64,000 bases of DNA from Kryptolebias marmoratus. Lineage: Eukaryota > Chordata > Actinopteri > Cyprinodontiformes > Rivulidae. This document shows, in pieces, positions 12,101-25,869 of the stretch. The stretch's first letter is position 1; each line of letters starts with the position of its first letter. The stretch covers positions 25,563,786-25,627,785 of the forward strand of contig NC_051438.1 of NCBI RefSeq assembly GCF_001649575.2. Reading direction: 5' to 3'. The translations under genes were made by a program, and so were the position numbers. The notes below the pieces were generated by a model. The model had not been told where the DNA came from, searched no databases, and saw only the letters and a program-made list of their open reading frames with translations.

Positions 12101-15100
12101 TGGAAACTCACAAACTATGATATGATTTCCCAAAAGAATGCTACAGGAAAACAATTTATTCTCAAAGTTCTGTTTTTCTGCACAGACTGCAACAAACTCC
12201 CCCGACAGATTTGTTGCAGAGGAGAAGTCAAAGTATGGCAGCTGAGTGGATCAGTCGTTTGGGACGTGTCTGCTCATCGATTAGAAAAATGAACGTGTGG
12301 AGGCGGGTTTGAAATCTTGGTAGAAGTTAGTGAAAGGCAACAATCACTGCTGTCTCAGTGTAGTGAGAAGAGACAGAACCTGTTGTCTCTGTTGCATCCT
12401 ACATAAGCTGCGTGTCACGCAGCATTTATCTAATTTTTTGAACACTCAGGCAGAGCTAAACATGAAGTGACTTGGAATCACTCAAAATATAACAGAGAAA
12501 AACTGAAAACAACCCAAGATATAAATATCCGTAAAAATGATAGAAAATGGGAGGCAGAGGAAGGCTAAAGGCCATTTTCTTATATAAGAAATAATATGGC
12601 AAATAGAAAACCAGGAGAGGAGTCATTACATGAAATATTGAGTAAGGGGCAAAATGTCATCTCCACAAACTATCCCTGCTGGCCGTACAAAGAAATCATA
12701 ATTCCTTTCTGTGCTGCCCCAAACTGAATTGATTCCTTCCTCGAAGACATTACAGGAGGTAATAATTTGTTTGATAAAAGGCTAATTTGAATCATGTGGT
12801 GTGAAATTAAAAAAAATAATTCTTTAATGTTGACATCACAGCTTCTGAGATGATTAATGGTGCCAATGCAAGGCCGAGCCTCCATATGTGATAAAAAACT
12901 GGAGCGCCCTGAGCAATGTCACCTTGGTGACACATGGCGAGTGCAGAGAGTGGTAGGGGACGAATGAGTGTCTTAATTGCACCCTGTCCTTCTTTGTTCT
13001 GCTTTGCGCTATCTTTTTTTGAAGCCACCACCAGGGTCCCACTGATCCTGATTGAGGCTAAAACCAGACCAAAGACCTCTCAATATCTAAAATGCTGCAT
13101 TTGTTTCAGCCACGCAGTACTTCACCTCAGAGATACCACCTTGCTGAACTTTGGCTGTGTCCAATAAGTACCAGCTATGTTACCCGAGATAGAGACAAGC
13201 TGCAGATTGAGGGGAAGGCATATCCACTTGTAACGAAGAATCGAGGGGCAGGAGGACACGACTACAGAACAGACACCAGCAATTTGCCTTATCTGGTTTG
13301 ACAGGCTCTGGAGTGGAGGCAGAGCGAGGGGGAAGGGCTTTTGCTCGGGTCTTACGCCACAAACGATGAGAGGAAAAAGTCCTCAGATGTTCCAAGTGGT
13401 GCAAAAAAAATGAAGCAGGATTCGCAACAAAGAGCGATAGCAAACGTTTGGAGATAAACTGCTGTGCAGCTGCAGGACCACCGCTTGCTTACATGTCGGG
13501 TGAGGACATTAGTCAAGGTTTAGAGCATTAAAGAATCAATACTTGAGCAGCAACGAAGGCAAACAGTGATATTTGGATTCATCTTCTTGTCAGCTGAGGA
13601 TATTGAACTGAATTCCTCACCCAAAAAACTCACATGTGCTATAAATCTCTAATGTCAAAAGGTGGCTGACTGCTGACTGAATGATTCAGTATTGATGGAG
13701 AAAATGCAAAGGAAGAAAACAAGATGAATACTCACAAACTGTGGGGTATAAATTAATGTGATGGGTAAAATAGATACTATCACAAATAATGTTGTGATTC
13801 TTTTTTATATTCCTATCTAGCATTAAAGATAGATTATTGAACTGTACAAACTGGCATGCCAAAATCACAGATAAAAATATTCAATCGTACCAAGAAATCT
13901 GTTTTTAGGTTGTTCTTAGAGGACTGTAGCATGAAACTACTTTGCAAATAATATTAAGGCCCCCTGAAGTAAAAAAAGAAAATGAAACAGAAAGCGACAA
14001 GTTTGCTCAAGTATTCTTGTTTGTTTTAAATTTAGCCAGGCTTTGCAATGTATTTTTTGTAACACGACATATGAAAAGTGTGAGAATAAAAAAGCCTTAG
14101 GGAGTTTGCAGCATTTACTGCATAGGAAAAGCTCCACACCATCTGGTCCTTGTTTTATTTCTGCAGTCGCTGTTTCCATGTACAACAACAAGCCTGCACA
14201 TGATGATTTTTAATGTGTGCCGACATTTGGTTTTCTGATAAATTCAGACAGAGTACAGCTCAATCTAATAAAGGATGCAGCACACATTAGCATATCACAC
14301 ATGCTGCACCTATCTGTTGATCACAAATGCATCTCACAACAACTCCAACTGTGATGATGCCGCGGTGAAGGCTTTGGAGATGGCTGTGCTTTACTTTCAG
14401 ATAGGTGAGATGAAACACAAATGCACCAGCATGCGACAAGCTGGAGGCTTATTTCAGTGTTCTTTTGCTCACTTCATAAACTTCAGCTGTTGAATGGATC
14501 GACAGATTAGGTTTGGCAATGAGCTCCTACGTCTGTTCTTTTGAATGTTTAACAAAGGCGCAGGACAAAGTAGCATCAAGGTTTGAACAAAGTGAAGAAA
14601 CAACTTTATAACATTTTCTACAACCACATCTGATAAAAAAACAACTGTTACTTTGCATTCTCAGAGATGTTTTACATGCAGCATACATGTGTGATTTTGA
14701 GGTGGGTATTGCAGGATGAATAGCGATGGATCCATGTAAGATGGTATAAAAGACTTTATTTGAGAAGTGTAGGCAGCACTAAGTTCAAGTCAGATAAACA
14801 TTTCCCCTTCTTCGCAGAGCTCCTCCGGTAGCTGAAATATCCGCTAACAAAAATAATCTCAGTGGTTTCCTAAACTTTGCTGCCAAAAAGGAAAAAAAAA
14901 AGATTTATAGTTCTGTGTCAGGTGGTTGCAGAGGATTTGTGAGGAGCCTCCAGAGCCCATGTGAACCTCTTCATAAATGCACCCGAGCTGCGGGGAAACT
15001 GACAAAGACCCAAAGAGCTGTGACTGGTTGTTTATTTAAACTTTATTTGTGTGCGCTGTTAAATCGGTAATCCTTTTAAACTACTTACACTATTTATCTA

Positions 15101-17139
15101 CAGTGACAAAATACATGTAGAAACCAACCCTTTACAGATCACGGAGCCTCAGACATTCGAAAGCGATCCATTCATAAAACCATCTTTTGAACCAGTCTCG
15201 TACACAAAGTTTTGATAGTTGCTGAAGGTCAAACCGAGTAATAACACCTGAAATGAAGCAGAATTTCTATTTCCTTGCTTCTCTTTGATTAACTGACTTA
15301 ATTACTTCTCAGACCCAGTTCTGCAAAGAAGCATAAATTGTGAAAAGGTGATAGACCTTCGCCAAGTTAGGTGAAGAGCGTAACCTCTTAGAGTGAGCGT
15401 CGGTGCACAATACAGGGCTGTAGAGTGGAAGCCATCACATGTAGTTAAAGTTTGTAACGATGCGTAGCACAAATACCTAAATTCTTCCAACTGAGAATAG
15501 TTCATCACAATAACTGATAGCAAAAAAGACAGAGTGTAGTTCAGTTTCTTTTAAATTTGTTTTTCAGAAATTAACAAAGACATTTCAGGAAAGAACTGAA
15601 GTCCTGAAGTGGAGAAAAATACAACAGTACATGCTATATTATTTATTAAACAAAACAAAAATATATTATTGATCAAAAATAATTTAATAAAGTTACTTTG
15701 CAATGAGCTGATGTCATTTTAAACTTTTGTTCTGTTTACCATTATGTTATCTGATCCTATCAGCGTTTTCTTAGGGTTTCTGTGTTTTACAAACAAATCC
15801 CTGTCTTGGACAAGTGTTCCTTTAAACATTTTCTAAAAAACTTGCTCTATGGGTTTTATTTTAGTGTTTAATAATTTGTCATCTTGTATTTTCCGCCCTA
15901 ACTTGAGAGTAGGATTCATTTATACATCAAAATTATGAACTTAAATGGGTCAAAACTTTTTAAACCACATTTTTGTGACCCTGTAACGTCTCAAAAATAC
16001 TGAAACAACACATCAGAGTGCACCCAGAACTAAACTAGAAGATGCAAAAATGCAGCAAAAAGGTATATAACTACATAATAAGTTATGTGCATTTGTTTAT
16101 GTTCGCTAATATATTCAAATGAGTGGCAGTCAAGCAGAAGGACTACCATTTATTACTTTAAGCCACCTGAAAGTGATTCATCTGTCGGTTTTAATGGCAT
16201 TTGTTATTGTTTACAAATGATTTTACCAAGAATCTAGACTGGCAAGAGCCCACTAAAAGAAATAGAGATGTAAAATACTAGACAAAACAGACATGACTCA
16301 TGCACAGCCTAGTCAATGAAAACCAAAAAATCTATTCACATACTTTAATCTGACTATGGGCCGACCTCGACTATTTTCGAGATGAAAGGGACACAAATTG
16401 TGTTGGACAACTGGAACAACGATTGTGCACCGTAGAGGGTTTAATGTCAAAACAGCGGTCTGGAAAACTGACAATGCACACCAGCCAGAGGCCCTGAGGC
16501 GTACTTCTTAGAACTGCAGTCATATTACTGCCTCCACAGCAGCAGCACACTGAAACCCTTAAACAGTGTGCTGGCTGAATTCCTCAGATTATCGAGTGTG
16601 ACCTCATGGTGCCGTAACCCAGCAGTGACTCGACTGCATTTGCATCTGATTGTTTCATTATGTCCGTTTCACTTTCTCATGTCCCTGCGTCAGCTCGACA
16701 AAGACCAGCTCATGTCCATTTATTGTACTTGCTGATTACAAAGAATCTGATTGATGACGGAGCGAGGATTTAATTATGTTTATTGAACTGATGCAAGAAA
16801 TAAATGTGACGACTGTTCATCAGAAGCATAAGCCTTCATGAGCAGCAAAAGACCATTTTCTTCCTAAAATAGCTGAGTGGTGTTGAATCGCAGCAAGCCC
16901 TGCACCCCGGTGACTTACAAACTGATTTATTCAGTCATTACTGTGAGTGATCGGCCCTTCAAAACTCTCCTCTATTATCTCCAGATGGGATGACGAACCA
17001 TATTTCATTCTGATTCAAGCCTTTACTGCGGTGATTCAGGGTAAAGACCACCTGCCTGTAACTCAAAGAGGCACCTATCTCTGCCCCACAGCCACACACA
17101 CACATACACACACGTACTGTAAGGATGAGCATTGCTTAC
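9183..17139 (-). other. intron, about 8 kb
   Basis: Largest intron on the 3' side apart from short repeats. Candidate non-coding elements lie at about 10930-11165 and 16600-16860. The (CA)n next to the upstream exon donor is listed separately. No convincing transposon or coding sequence seen. Confidence 0.8.
17093..17113. repeat. (CA)n microsatellite beside an exon donor
   Basis: 21 bp of CA with one interruption. On the coding strand it is a (GT)n run starting 27 nt downstream of the donor of the exon ending at 17140. Confidence 0.9.
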
Positions 17140-17283
17140 CATTCTGAATGTCCAATATATGATGTTTGTCTAACATCCACCCTCCCACGTTGGAAGCATC
17201 CAATTCGTAGCCTTGTAACATGGCTGTCCTCTTCTCCCAGAGCACCACATCAAGGCAGGACTCGTATTCATATCCCACTGACA
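17140..17283 (-). CDS. tenm3: tenm3 exon: fibronectin-plug end, entry to NHL propeller
   Basis: The 144-nt exon encodes [39 protein letters not shown] and HILDIQN, matching teneurin-3 closely. The acceptor is TACTTTCAG and the donor GTAAGC. Phase is 1 at both ends. A (GT)n tract starts 27 nt past the donor. The last G joins GC of the next exon to give the Gly of QNGILYKG. Confidence 0.96.
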
Positions 17284-18278
17284 CTGAAAGTAATGGCAGC
17301 AGATACCCACAGTGAGCAAGGCTGCAACCTTTTTACTTGACACTTATAGCAGCAATGAGGCTTGTAGCTTGGAAGACATTCAGCACATGTTGCGGTTGTT
17401 TTATGCATCCGCTGGTTTTTGCTGGCTCTTTGTCTTTGCTGTTCTCCCTGGCTGGGATGATTTTAGAAGACCTGTGGGGTTTCTATGTCTCACCTGCACT
17501 GTTTGGAGCTTATGTGCTCTCCTCTTATTTATCCTGTGTAAATGCAAATGAAGCACAACGCAAAACTGCGTGTAAAGTAGGGTGAATTATGTAAACAATA
17601 AAGGCTCAGATGAAGCCCATTAAAGTAAACGTTATAAACGCTGCGATATGGTTAAAGCCATGAGCCGCAAATGAATCCTTTTTGATTGTGCTTCAGTGTT
17701 TATCCTTCCTAACAATATCCACCAGTTCTTTTCAGAGTTTTACAACTTTGTCAGCAAGCTTTTAAGATACAAATGTTACAGCCTGTACTTCTGTAATGAA
17801 GCAGGCAGCAATGCAGTATCCTGAAGCCTTAATTATCATTAAAATCAAATTATTCTGGCAGGTATCATTTGGTCAAACAATAATGCACTTTTCTTTTGTA
17901 GAAAAAAAACAAATGTCTTTTGACTCCTTGTATGCATTTTTTTTTACTTTATTTTATTTTTTCAGGCACTGCCTCATAGGCAATATTTTCATTCTTGCAC
18001 AGCTGCTGAAATATCATACATGCAAAACAAACAAGTCAGCAAAAAAAGCAACGGCCTTCAGAAATGCAGCACTGGGGGATTTCAGGATTTCACACCAACT
18101 GCTACATCTTTATTGCTCATGGTAACAAAAGCAGTCCCCAGCTAAATAATCTTCAATTGAAAAACAAGTAAAATCAATCTCTGAAAGTTCAACCAGGGTT
18201 CAGTGCCTGAAGGCGTCTGACAGTGAACCCGTGCTTGCACAACATCTTTAGTGGGCAGCTTCACAGCGGGGGACTCAC
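17284..18278 (-). other. intron
   Basis: About 1 kb of ordinary intronic sequence with a T-rich run near 17937-17963. Nothing further recognised. Confidence 0.85.
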
Positions 18279-18546
18279 CCACAGCTTCTGCCAGGCCAAA
18301 GACCTTCTGATTGTAGGCGTCTGTTTTATCCCAGATGAAGGTGTAGGAGAGGCCAGGGAAGGCAGGGAAAGACTTCTGGAACTGACGGCCCATGACGGCC
18401 ACCATCAGGTGCACCTTCATCAGGCCAAAGGGGAGACGATCCTGGGTCAGCAGCACCTTGAGGATGGGCTTGTAGCCAGCTGCCCTGGAGCTCAGGTAGA
18501 CCAGGTTGAGGTCACTGCCTGGTATGGCCACTTGTTCGTGAAGTAC
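18279..18546 (-). CDS. tenm3: tenm3 exon: fibronectin-plug region
   Basis: The 268-nt exon begins [20 protein letters not shown] and continues [53 protein letters not shown] and VFGLAEAV. These are highly conserved in teneurins. The acceptor is TTAAAATCACAG and the donor GTGAGT. The start is phase 0 and the last G joins TG of the next exon (Val). Confidence 0.96.
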
Positions 18547-19331
18547 CTGTGATTTTAATTAGCAGTCAGACTGGTGCCAAACCCAGTGTGAAGTGTAGAC
18601 ATAAAAAACAGCTAAAAGGAGCAGCATGAGTGTGTATTTAACTTAGAGAATGACCCTAATTACAGTATATAAAGTTACTGAGCAATCTGCAAACACACTA
18701 AACTACACTGGTGTGTTTGCACATTTGGCTTAGCCTACAGGCATCAGTGAATTCTTTATTATTAGTGAGAAAAAGTATTGAATAGCATACCACTAAAAAC
18801 TGATAAGTTTTACTGTTTTTTAAAGGGAGTCTCAGTTTGCACCTGAAGCTGCAATTATACAGAAACATACAGATTTGCTTTTCTCAGCTGAAATGTAACA
18901 CAGATATATTTTGTTTAGACTTAAAAAAGCAAAGACTGCAGTCACATTTTGCAGTTAGTGATTTTCAACTGTGATTTTACTGAACTGGCTGCAAATCAAA
19001 ATCCATAGGCATGTAACCAGAGAATTTATTTATCGCTGCTGCTGTGACAAAATTTATTGCTTTGTATTTGGGGAGATGCTTCAATTCAATAAAGGCCCAA
19101 AGGCAGGCTGAAAGGCCAATCTGACTCTGTTGAAAATAAGCAAGACAAGCCATGGTGGAATGAAGATAACAACATAATTATTTTCAACACTACAGCCTGA
19201 AATATTGGGATCAAACTTGGGTCAATTTATAGCAGTCATTCCAAACAATCAGATATGAGGTGAATTTCAGAATTGGCTATAAAAACCCTTTAATATCATG
19301 CCTTTGAGTCACCTCTGCCGCATCGTCTCAC
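18547..19331 (-). other. intron
   Basis: 785 nt of AT-rich intron. No repeats, exons or elements recognised. Confidence 0.85.
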
Positions 19332-19593
19332 CTGAGTCTCGGGGATGATGGGACTGTCTTCTGGGGAGGTTTTGTACAATGTGGAGAGTGGCGAGGCCAG
19401 GATGAGGGGGTTGGGCCTGACCAGACCGGTGAGGTAACAGCTGGGGATGTCGTTCTCTTCCCGCTTCATCACCACTGTGTCCATCACATGGAAAACATTC
19501 CAGGGCAGCCAAACGGTGCGGTGCAACGTGGGGAACGGGGCTCGCTCATAACTCAGCGTCAGAGAGGCGCCACCATTCGCCAAGAGGTCAAAC
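19332..19593 (-). CDS. tenm3: tenm3 exon: TTR-like domain end and start of fibronectin plug
   Basis: The 262-nt exon encodes [60 protein letters not shown] and [12 protein letters not shown]. [13 protein letters not shown], HTVWxPWN and ENDIPSC are teneurin signatures. In the known structures this region ends the TTR domain and starts the fibronectin-type plug that closes one end of the YD barrel. The acceptor (TGTGTTAAG) has a poor pyrimidine tract but is fixed by frame. The donor is GTGAGA. Confidence 0.93.
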
Positions 19594-22154
19594 CTTAACA
19601 CAATAATAATACAAATGATAAAGTGTCCATTCAGTATCAAAAATAAGTATCTCAAAACCTTTTTTACTGTTTGAAATACATAAAATATGATCAACTTTGT
19701 TTTACTGCACTATTTAACTATGTGTTAATTACTATGTGTAGACAAATCCACATCTGGCTCAAATTACACCATGTAACACAGTTGTTGTATAAGTTATTTT
19801 ATAAGTCCTTTTATTGTAAAACCATAGAAAATGCCCATTTTTCAGTTTATCATTTTAAACTTTGCTTTTGAGGCTTACAGGATGACCCTTTTTTTTTTAC
19901 AGCATTTTATTAGCATTTTTTGTGTTATGTTTGCACATATTTGTCAAAGTTCGAGAACTAAATTTTTAAGACTACAACTTAGGCAAAGTTCCTTAACTTA
20001 CTCGAAAATCAACACTATTACATTGTAAAAAAGCTAATTTATAAATTTGTTGTTAAACCACAAAAAAAAAACCCTTTTTTTAAATTTCATTTCATTATAA
20101 AGAACTAGGAAATTGTAGCTTTCTGCAAAAGAAGGGAAAAACATAAACAAAAAAATTAAGAGATGAGATAAACCTTCTTGTTTAGTTTAGCCCCATTCCA
20201 GGATGTCTTCATCCCTTTTTTGACAATATTTTATCAGTGGTGGAAAAAAACAGAAAAAAACGGTCCCTTACTAATTTAAAGTGCCAAGAAGAGGCATAAA
20301 AAAAATCAGTTTTATGTTCTTGTACATCAGACAACTGAAGAGCTCCGGAATAACAATTTGGAAAGAAAAAGAACAAACAAACATACAAACAAACAAGAAA
20401 TGACACACAAGCTTGATTTCAGATGTCAGAGTGTTTTTCTCATATTCAATTTTTGGTGAAATACTGGGCTATTTTAACATTTACTGTAAATAAAAAGAGC
20501 AAATATTAGAGGGGAAAAAAAAGGTTAATATTTATTTAAACAAATCCTAAAATTTGACCTCGACTACAAACTGCTTTTTGTTTAAAATATCAAAAACTAA
20601 AACAAAAAAGTAAAAATAAAAGTTAAAAAAAATGCTTTGATCTTTAACTAAATGCTGCATTTTAACAGACCCTTACAGTCTGTTCAGCATAAAATTTTGA
20701 TCAAAAAAGTATTTGGAAGGTATCAGATAAATCTAGCAAAGATATAAAGTGATGTGTTGACACCTGCAGCACTGTTAAACGGGAAAAAAAACAAGTGAAA
20801 AATAAATATAGTTTTGTCTTTCACTGAACTTATTACTGATGAAAATAATGTTTAGATGTTCAGTTTTTACTTAGTTTATTTTTTCAAGACCATTAAAGCA
20901 GGTAAAACTTTTCCGTATCAAACCAGCGCCAGTAATTCAGTCAGTATGTGTCATTATCATTCACCGAATCTAATTTATGACTTTTGTTCAACCAAGCATG
21001 ATGCTGGCAGAAACTTTATGGCTGAATTTGGTTTGGAGGCGTGAGTCTGGGGAGTTTCCTCTGGTGAACTGGTGTTAATTAGCACGACATTACTCAGGGA
21101 AAAGTTACTGGTTTGGAAATGAAGGGCGAGTCTTTGAAGTACTGCTCTATATATTCGGTGAGCTTCGCTACCCAGGGGGTGCAACATCTGTGTGGTGACA
21201 TTGCATGCATTCCCGTGTACAAAGACACACTCGCAGATTTGGATGCTTACGCACGTCTCTCGTGCACGCACCGACACCCAGAATGACACACATACACGCG
21301 CGCCAACAGCCAAGCTGTGCAGCTGACCTAAAACAGCTTCCTTCTCAAGCTCTCTCCTCTTTTGGGCAGTGGGGAGCTCACAGCTGCAAGAGGCCAGGCT
21401 TTGATGCTGCACCCCCCCCCTTCTTAACACACTGAGCGGATCTGTTGGCTAACCAAGTGTGATTATCCCCTACCATTTATCACGCTCCTTGTCAGAGAGT
21501 TACAGGGCGGAATATCTGAAGAAATCAGCTAATCCTCAGCTATATGGGGACCCAAGGATTGTGATTCATAACAACAGCTGTACAATTCTCTGCCACTCAA
21601 TAGCCTTTTATTCCTCACCGGCAACATATAAACATGACCTTTATCTGCTGAATTTGAACCACAGGCCTGGTTCATAATTTTGACTACCGTCGGGAAAATA
21701 AAGCTCCACCCTGAGCATCCCAGTAAGATATGTGACATACGTTTTTCTTGTATGTGTTTGCACTTCCATTATTAAGGACCTATCTGTGGTAATAGCAGGA
21801 GAAGGTCAGACAGTAATCCCATGTTTTACTACTCCGCGGGCAGATTGATTCTGCCCTTGCTGATTCAATGCATTTTAAACAGCTTGGTCTCAAAATGGCC
21901 CCCTCCACTGTGGCATTTGCATGAAGAATTGTTTTAGGGCACAATGTGCTGCTGTTTCAATTTGTTTTGAGTAGATTTTGGACAACTGCCAGGACAATTC
22001 TTACAGTGCTGGACATTTTTTTTCCCCCTCAAAATGTCCACATGTCACAAAGACACTGTTTAAATTGGCCACAGGTCAAACCTCAGGACACTGAGAGACT
22101 GTGTTTTCTCAAATATTGCACCTACTGATAAACATGTGCACGGGGAGCCCTTAC
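19594..22154 (-). other. intron
   Basis: AT-rich with many A and T runs at 20060-20650. A C-run occurs at about 21411-21420. 21440-21720 is complex, non-repetitive sequence that could be a conserved non-coding element. No coding exon. Confidence 0.8.
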
Positions 22155-22274
22155 ATGCCATCTTGCCGAGTGATGGTGTAGCCGTACTGCGGGTAGTGGA
22201 GGAAAGACACGTTGACTCCAATCAGCGGCGTCCCGTCTCCCGTTAGGACCTGACCCCGAATGACTGATGCCAGG
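22155..22274 (-). CDS. tenm3: tenm3 exon: TTR-like (carboxypeptidase-regulatory-like) domain, first part
   Basis: The 120-nt exon encodes [39 protein letters not shown], the first strands of the transthyretin-related beta-sandwich that sits between the EGF stalk and the main barrel in solved teneurin ectodomains. It holds an N-glycosylation sequon (NVS). The acceptor is TCCTACACAG and the donor GTAAGG. Phase is 2 at both ends, and the terminal AT joins G of the next exon to encode the Met of QDGM-F-D-L. Confidence 0.95.
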
Positions 22275-24853
22275 CTGTGTAGGACAAACAAACAAGAGTA
22301 AGGGCTGAGTAAACAAACAGTGCCAGTCAGCGTCAACAACAGCGACTGCATCAGCACTACTAACAACTGTCATGTCTTTGCCAGCGGCACGAGGAAGTGG
22401 GGATGATTTACTGACCATCAGGAACACACACACATGTCAGTCGTTGCTCATGAAAATGCCACCTCACAAAGCCTCTCTCTGAGTCTGTTTACTGCTTTTA
22501 AAAACCCATAATTCACCCGGAGGAGGGCTTCAGTTAACATTTTGCAGCATCTTGCTCGTCTTTTGCAGTATTTATAATCCAAGAAAACACAGGCATATAT
22601 TTCTTTACATATATGCCCTTTAGAAAAAAAAGAAAAAGTTTATTTTGACAAGATGCACCTGTATAAGAGCATAAGTTTCTTTTAATAAAAGCTTCATGTG
22701 CTTTGATTTAACATCTTAGGTGACAGTTTTATTAAGTATGCAAAACAGTTTCTAATTATTTATTTAAGGTGAGACAAAGAAACAAATGAAATATGTTTTG
22801 TGGTGATGTCATTAAGTAAACAAAACAAAGACCACACCAAAAACAAAGAGTTACGAGTGGCTTAGAACTGCGTGCGCTCAGGAAACAAGTTTTTTTTTTA
22901 TTCCTTTCTGTCATTTTTTTTACAATGTACTAAGTAAGAGTGAATTCCAAAGAGCACACTGCATTTTGAAAGGTTAAACACAACATCAACTTTAATGTAC
23001 AAATTGTAAGATTAAAAGATAAAATTTCAGCCTGCTACGGAAAGACAAACTGGCCATTGAAATGTGAAGAACACACCTAGCATAAAAGGCTATTAAATAA
23101 GACAAATAAGTGTGAGATTGTCAAAGTGTTGTTATCACTTTCACCCTGTTGAATTATTTATTCCTACTTGAATTGTATCTCAAGGAGGCACAATCCATGT
23201 GTGATAATACAGGGAAGAATTTTTGCTCCCTAAGAGAGCCTTTTGTCAGTGTCATACCAAAGTTTTAGGCTAGGAAGCCTGATAAATATCAATGGTAATA
23301 CTTGTAATGAAAGATATTGACAAGAATAGTGTTAGAACAACTCTTCAGCTTTGTTACACATGTCCTCTTGATGTAAGAAGTTGAAATGCTTGGCGGCTGG
23401 TGTGTCAAGAGACACTTTATAGCAATTCAGAACAACAAAATGCAATGCTGGAGGCAAACTGTTGCAAAAAAAAGACAAGGGTTTGTAAGAGGAAAGGCAA
23501 TACTACAGCACACACAAAAAAAGAATCATTGAGAAGGTTTAGCAAGGTGAAGTTGTGAGAAGTATAGATGGGAAGAAAAAAATAGATTTTACAATCAGAA
23601 AGTACAAAATGATAAACTGTGGAATATTAAATTAGGAAGGTTTGATGAAAATAGCTCCTTATTAATAAAAAAAGAAGTAGAAATATTTTTTTAAAAGCAT
23701 ATTCTCTTTTTTGACTATTTCGATTTTTGCAAACATCCACACCCTGTGGCTGCATTGTATAACTCACCCCCTACTGCTGGCCAAACATTAATACCACTTG
23801 AGCAGATAGGGGGGGTTAAATACTTCACTTTGGGACACCACTGTGGTAGTTAGTCTTGCGTATGGGAGAGCATTATTCATTCAGAATGCCCACTCATATT
23901 TTTCCTGCTGGTAAATGGATTTGCTTCTGGTCGAAAGGCTCTCTAGCTTCAGCTTCCCCTTCCCTTCTTTCACCTGAAAAAACAATGCTTTTGTCGGCAC
24001 TTTGGCTTTATAAATCACAGACGCAGAAGATTCATGCATGATTTAAGACCCTGATATCCTCAACCATTATTCAATGTGACTGCAGGGCCTTCAGGTAGAA
24101 CTTGTCTAACACCAATTCTCATTCCTAAATTCATTGGTGGGAAGTCATTTGTTAAGTCAGTCCCGTGTTTGAAGGTAAGAGGGAGGCAGATAATACCATA
24201 TTTCTCCATCAACATTTACTAATTCGCCACTTCAGAACCACGGGGTGGAATTTTAAAGGCGTTCCCACAGCATTTATCATTGGTGGGCAAAAAGTGCTCA
24301 TTTTGCCACTTTATCTCCAGGTCATTACATATATAAGACAGGGATGATCAACAGCTTGAGCTGCTCTTTTATTTCTCTGCCGCTCCGTGCCTTGCACAAC
24401 CGTCTCCCATCGTTTATTTACTGGCTCAAAAAACAAGGCCACTTAAGAGCTCCAGCAGAGGCTCACTCTTTATTCCCTGTGTCTCTATTAATCTTTTGAG
24501 AGGCAGACGGATGATACAAGAACTGAAGCCCAAAAACAAACGCAAACTAACACCACCTGCTGAAACTCCAGAAATGAATCATATAATACATGCGTTCTTA
24601 TCTGTCATTGTCCCGCACTGGCTGTAGAAAAACACCATCTGAAAACCCAGTGGGAGACTTGTGTGGGGACATGTGATACGGCTGGGGAGCTATTGTGGAG
24701 GAGCAGGCTGGGAGAGGAAGGGGGGTGGCACTACACCACAACACATGTTTTATTCTCTGTGCTATGCAAGAGACAAGTTTACCGCCGAGTTCTGAAACCA
24801 GACCGCACACTGAAACCCGCTCTCTTTCTCTTGGCTCACACAATGGCTTCTTG

Positions 24854-24884
24854 AAAAAAAAAAAGAAAGAAAGAAAGAAAGAGA
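24854..24884. repeat. A-run and (GAAA)n tract
   Basis: An A-run followed by repeated GAAA units and GAGAGG. Simple-sequence repeat within an intron. Confidence 0.9.
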
Positions 24885-25869
24885 GGAATGACCTCTAAGT
24901 ATTTCCAATTTCTGTTCTGTTTCACATCAGGCACTCTGCGACGAGGTATAACAGTCACCACTGCTGTGAAAAAGTCTTCTTTATCGGCATTGCTGCAGTG
25001 ATTCATAGAATTCTTTATAAAGTATATTTTGCAAAAGCTGCCAATAAATTATTTACCCTGTAACCAAAAATGAATGTTAAAAAATGAGCCTTCAAACAAA
25101 CTCCACCACTGCTACTTTTTAGGGTGAGTCTTTTAACAAAAGTATTCATGCATGCAGAAAGTATTTGTGCTGTTCAGATAAAAAAAAAAACAGAAAAAAG
25201 GTAATTAATTTTGCCAAAGTTAGTGGCATATATGTAAGAAGAGCAACTAAAATTCTGTTTTTTGACTAAAACAAACTAACTTTCAAAGAAGATAAAAAAG
25301 CGAATGAAATTTTTGAGCAATGGAGCTAATGCCACAGCCAGACATGAAATCGACAGTAAGCTGAAGACAATGAGGATGAGGATTACCCAGAACCCGGCTA
25401 AGGGGAATTGTCTCTTTCTATATTTCCAGTAAAGCACAGTATTTACATAAGGATTACTTTAAACTGTTGGATGAAATAATCCCAAAGACTTCTGCACACA
25501 GTTGGTAATCATTTTCTCTCCATCAATCCTCCCAAAAAACTTCTGAACAAATGTGATGGTACACTAAGGTTTTTTCTTCTTCTTTTTTAATTGAAAAACG
25601 TTAACCGTTTCTTTTATTTGCACATCGATGTGACTCAGTCGTCTATTCATTGTCCACAACTTTTTTTTTTTTCCTTTCTAAATCAATTTCTTTGCCTCGG
25701 GTATGTCAATGTCAATTAAACACTAAATATTTGCCACAACAATAAAAATCTGTACTTACAAACAAAGGTGCTCTGTTTTCAGTTTTGTTTATCTTTTAAT
25801 AACAATAAAGATTTAGTTGATATAAATTCAGATGTAAAAACATTCACAATGCATTTCAAACACTTTTGA

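Noticed and set aside
13180..13443. Overlapping open frames on both strands near 13.2 kb
   Set aside because: No recognisable domain, no splice continuity with tenm3, and typical of chance frames in GC-richer intronic DNA.
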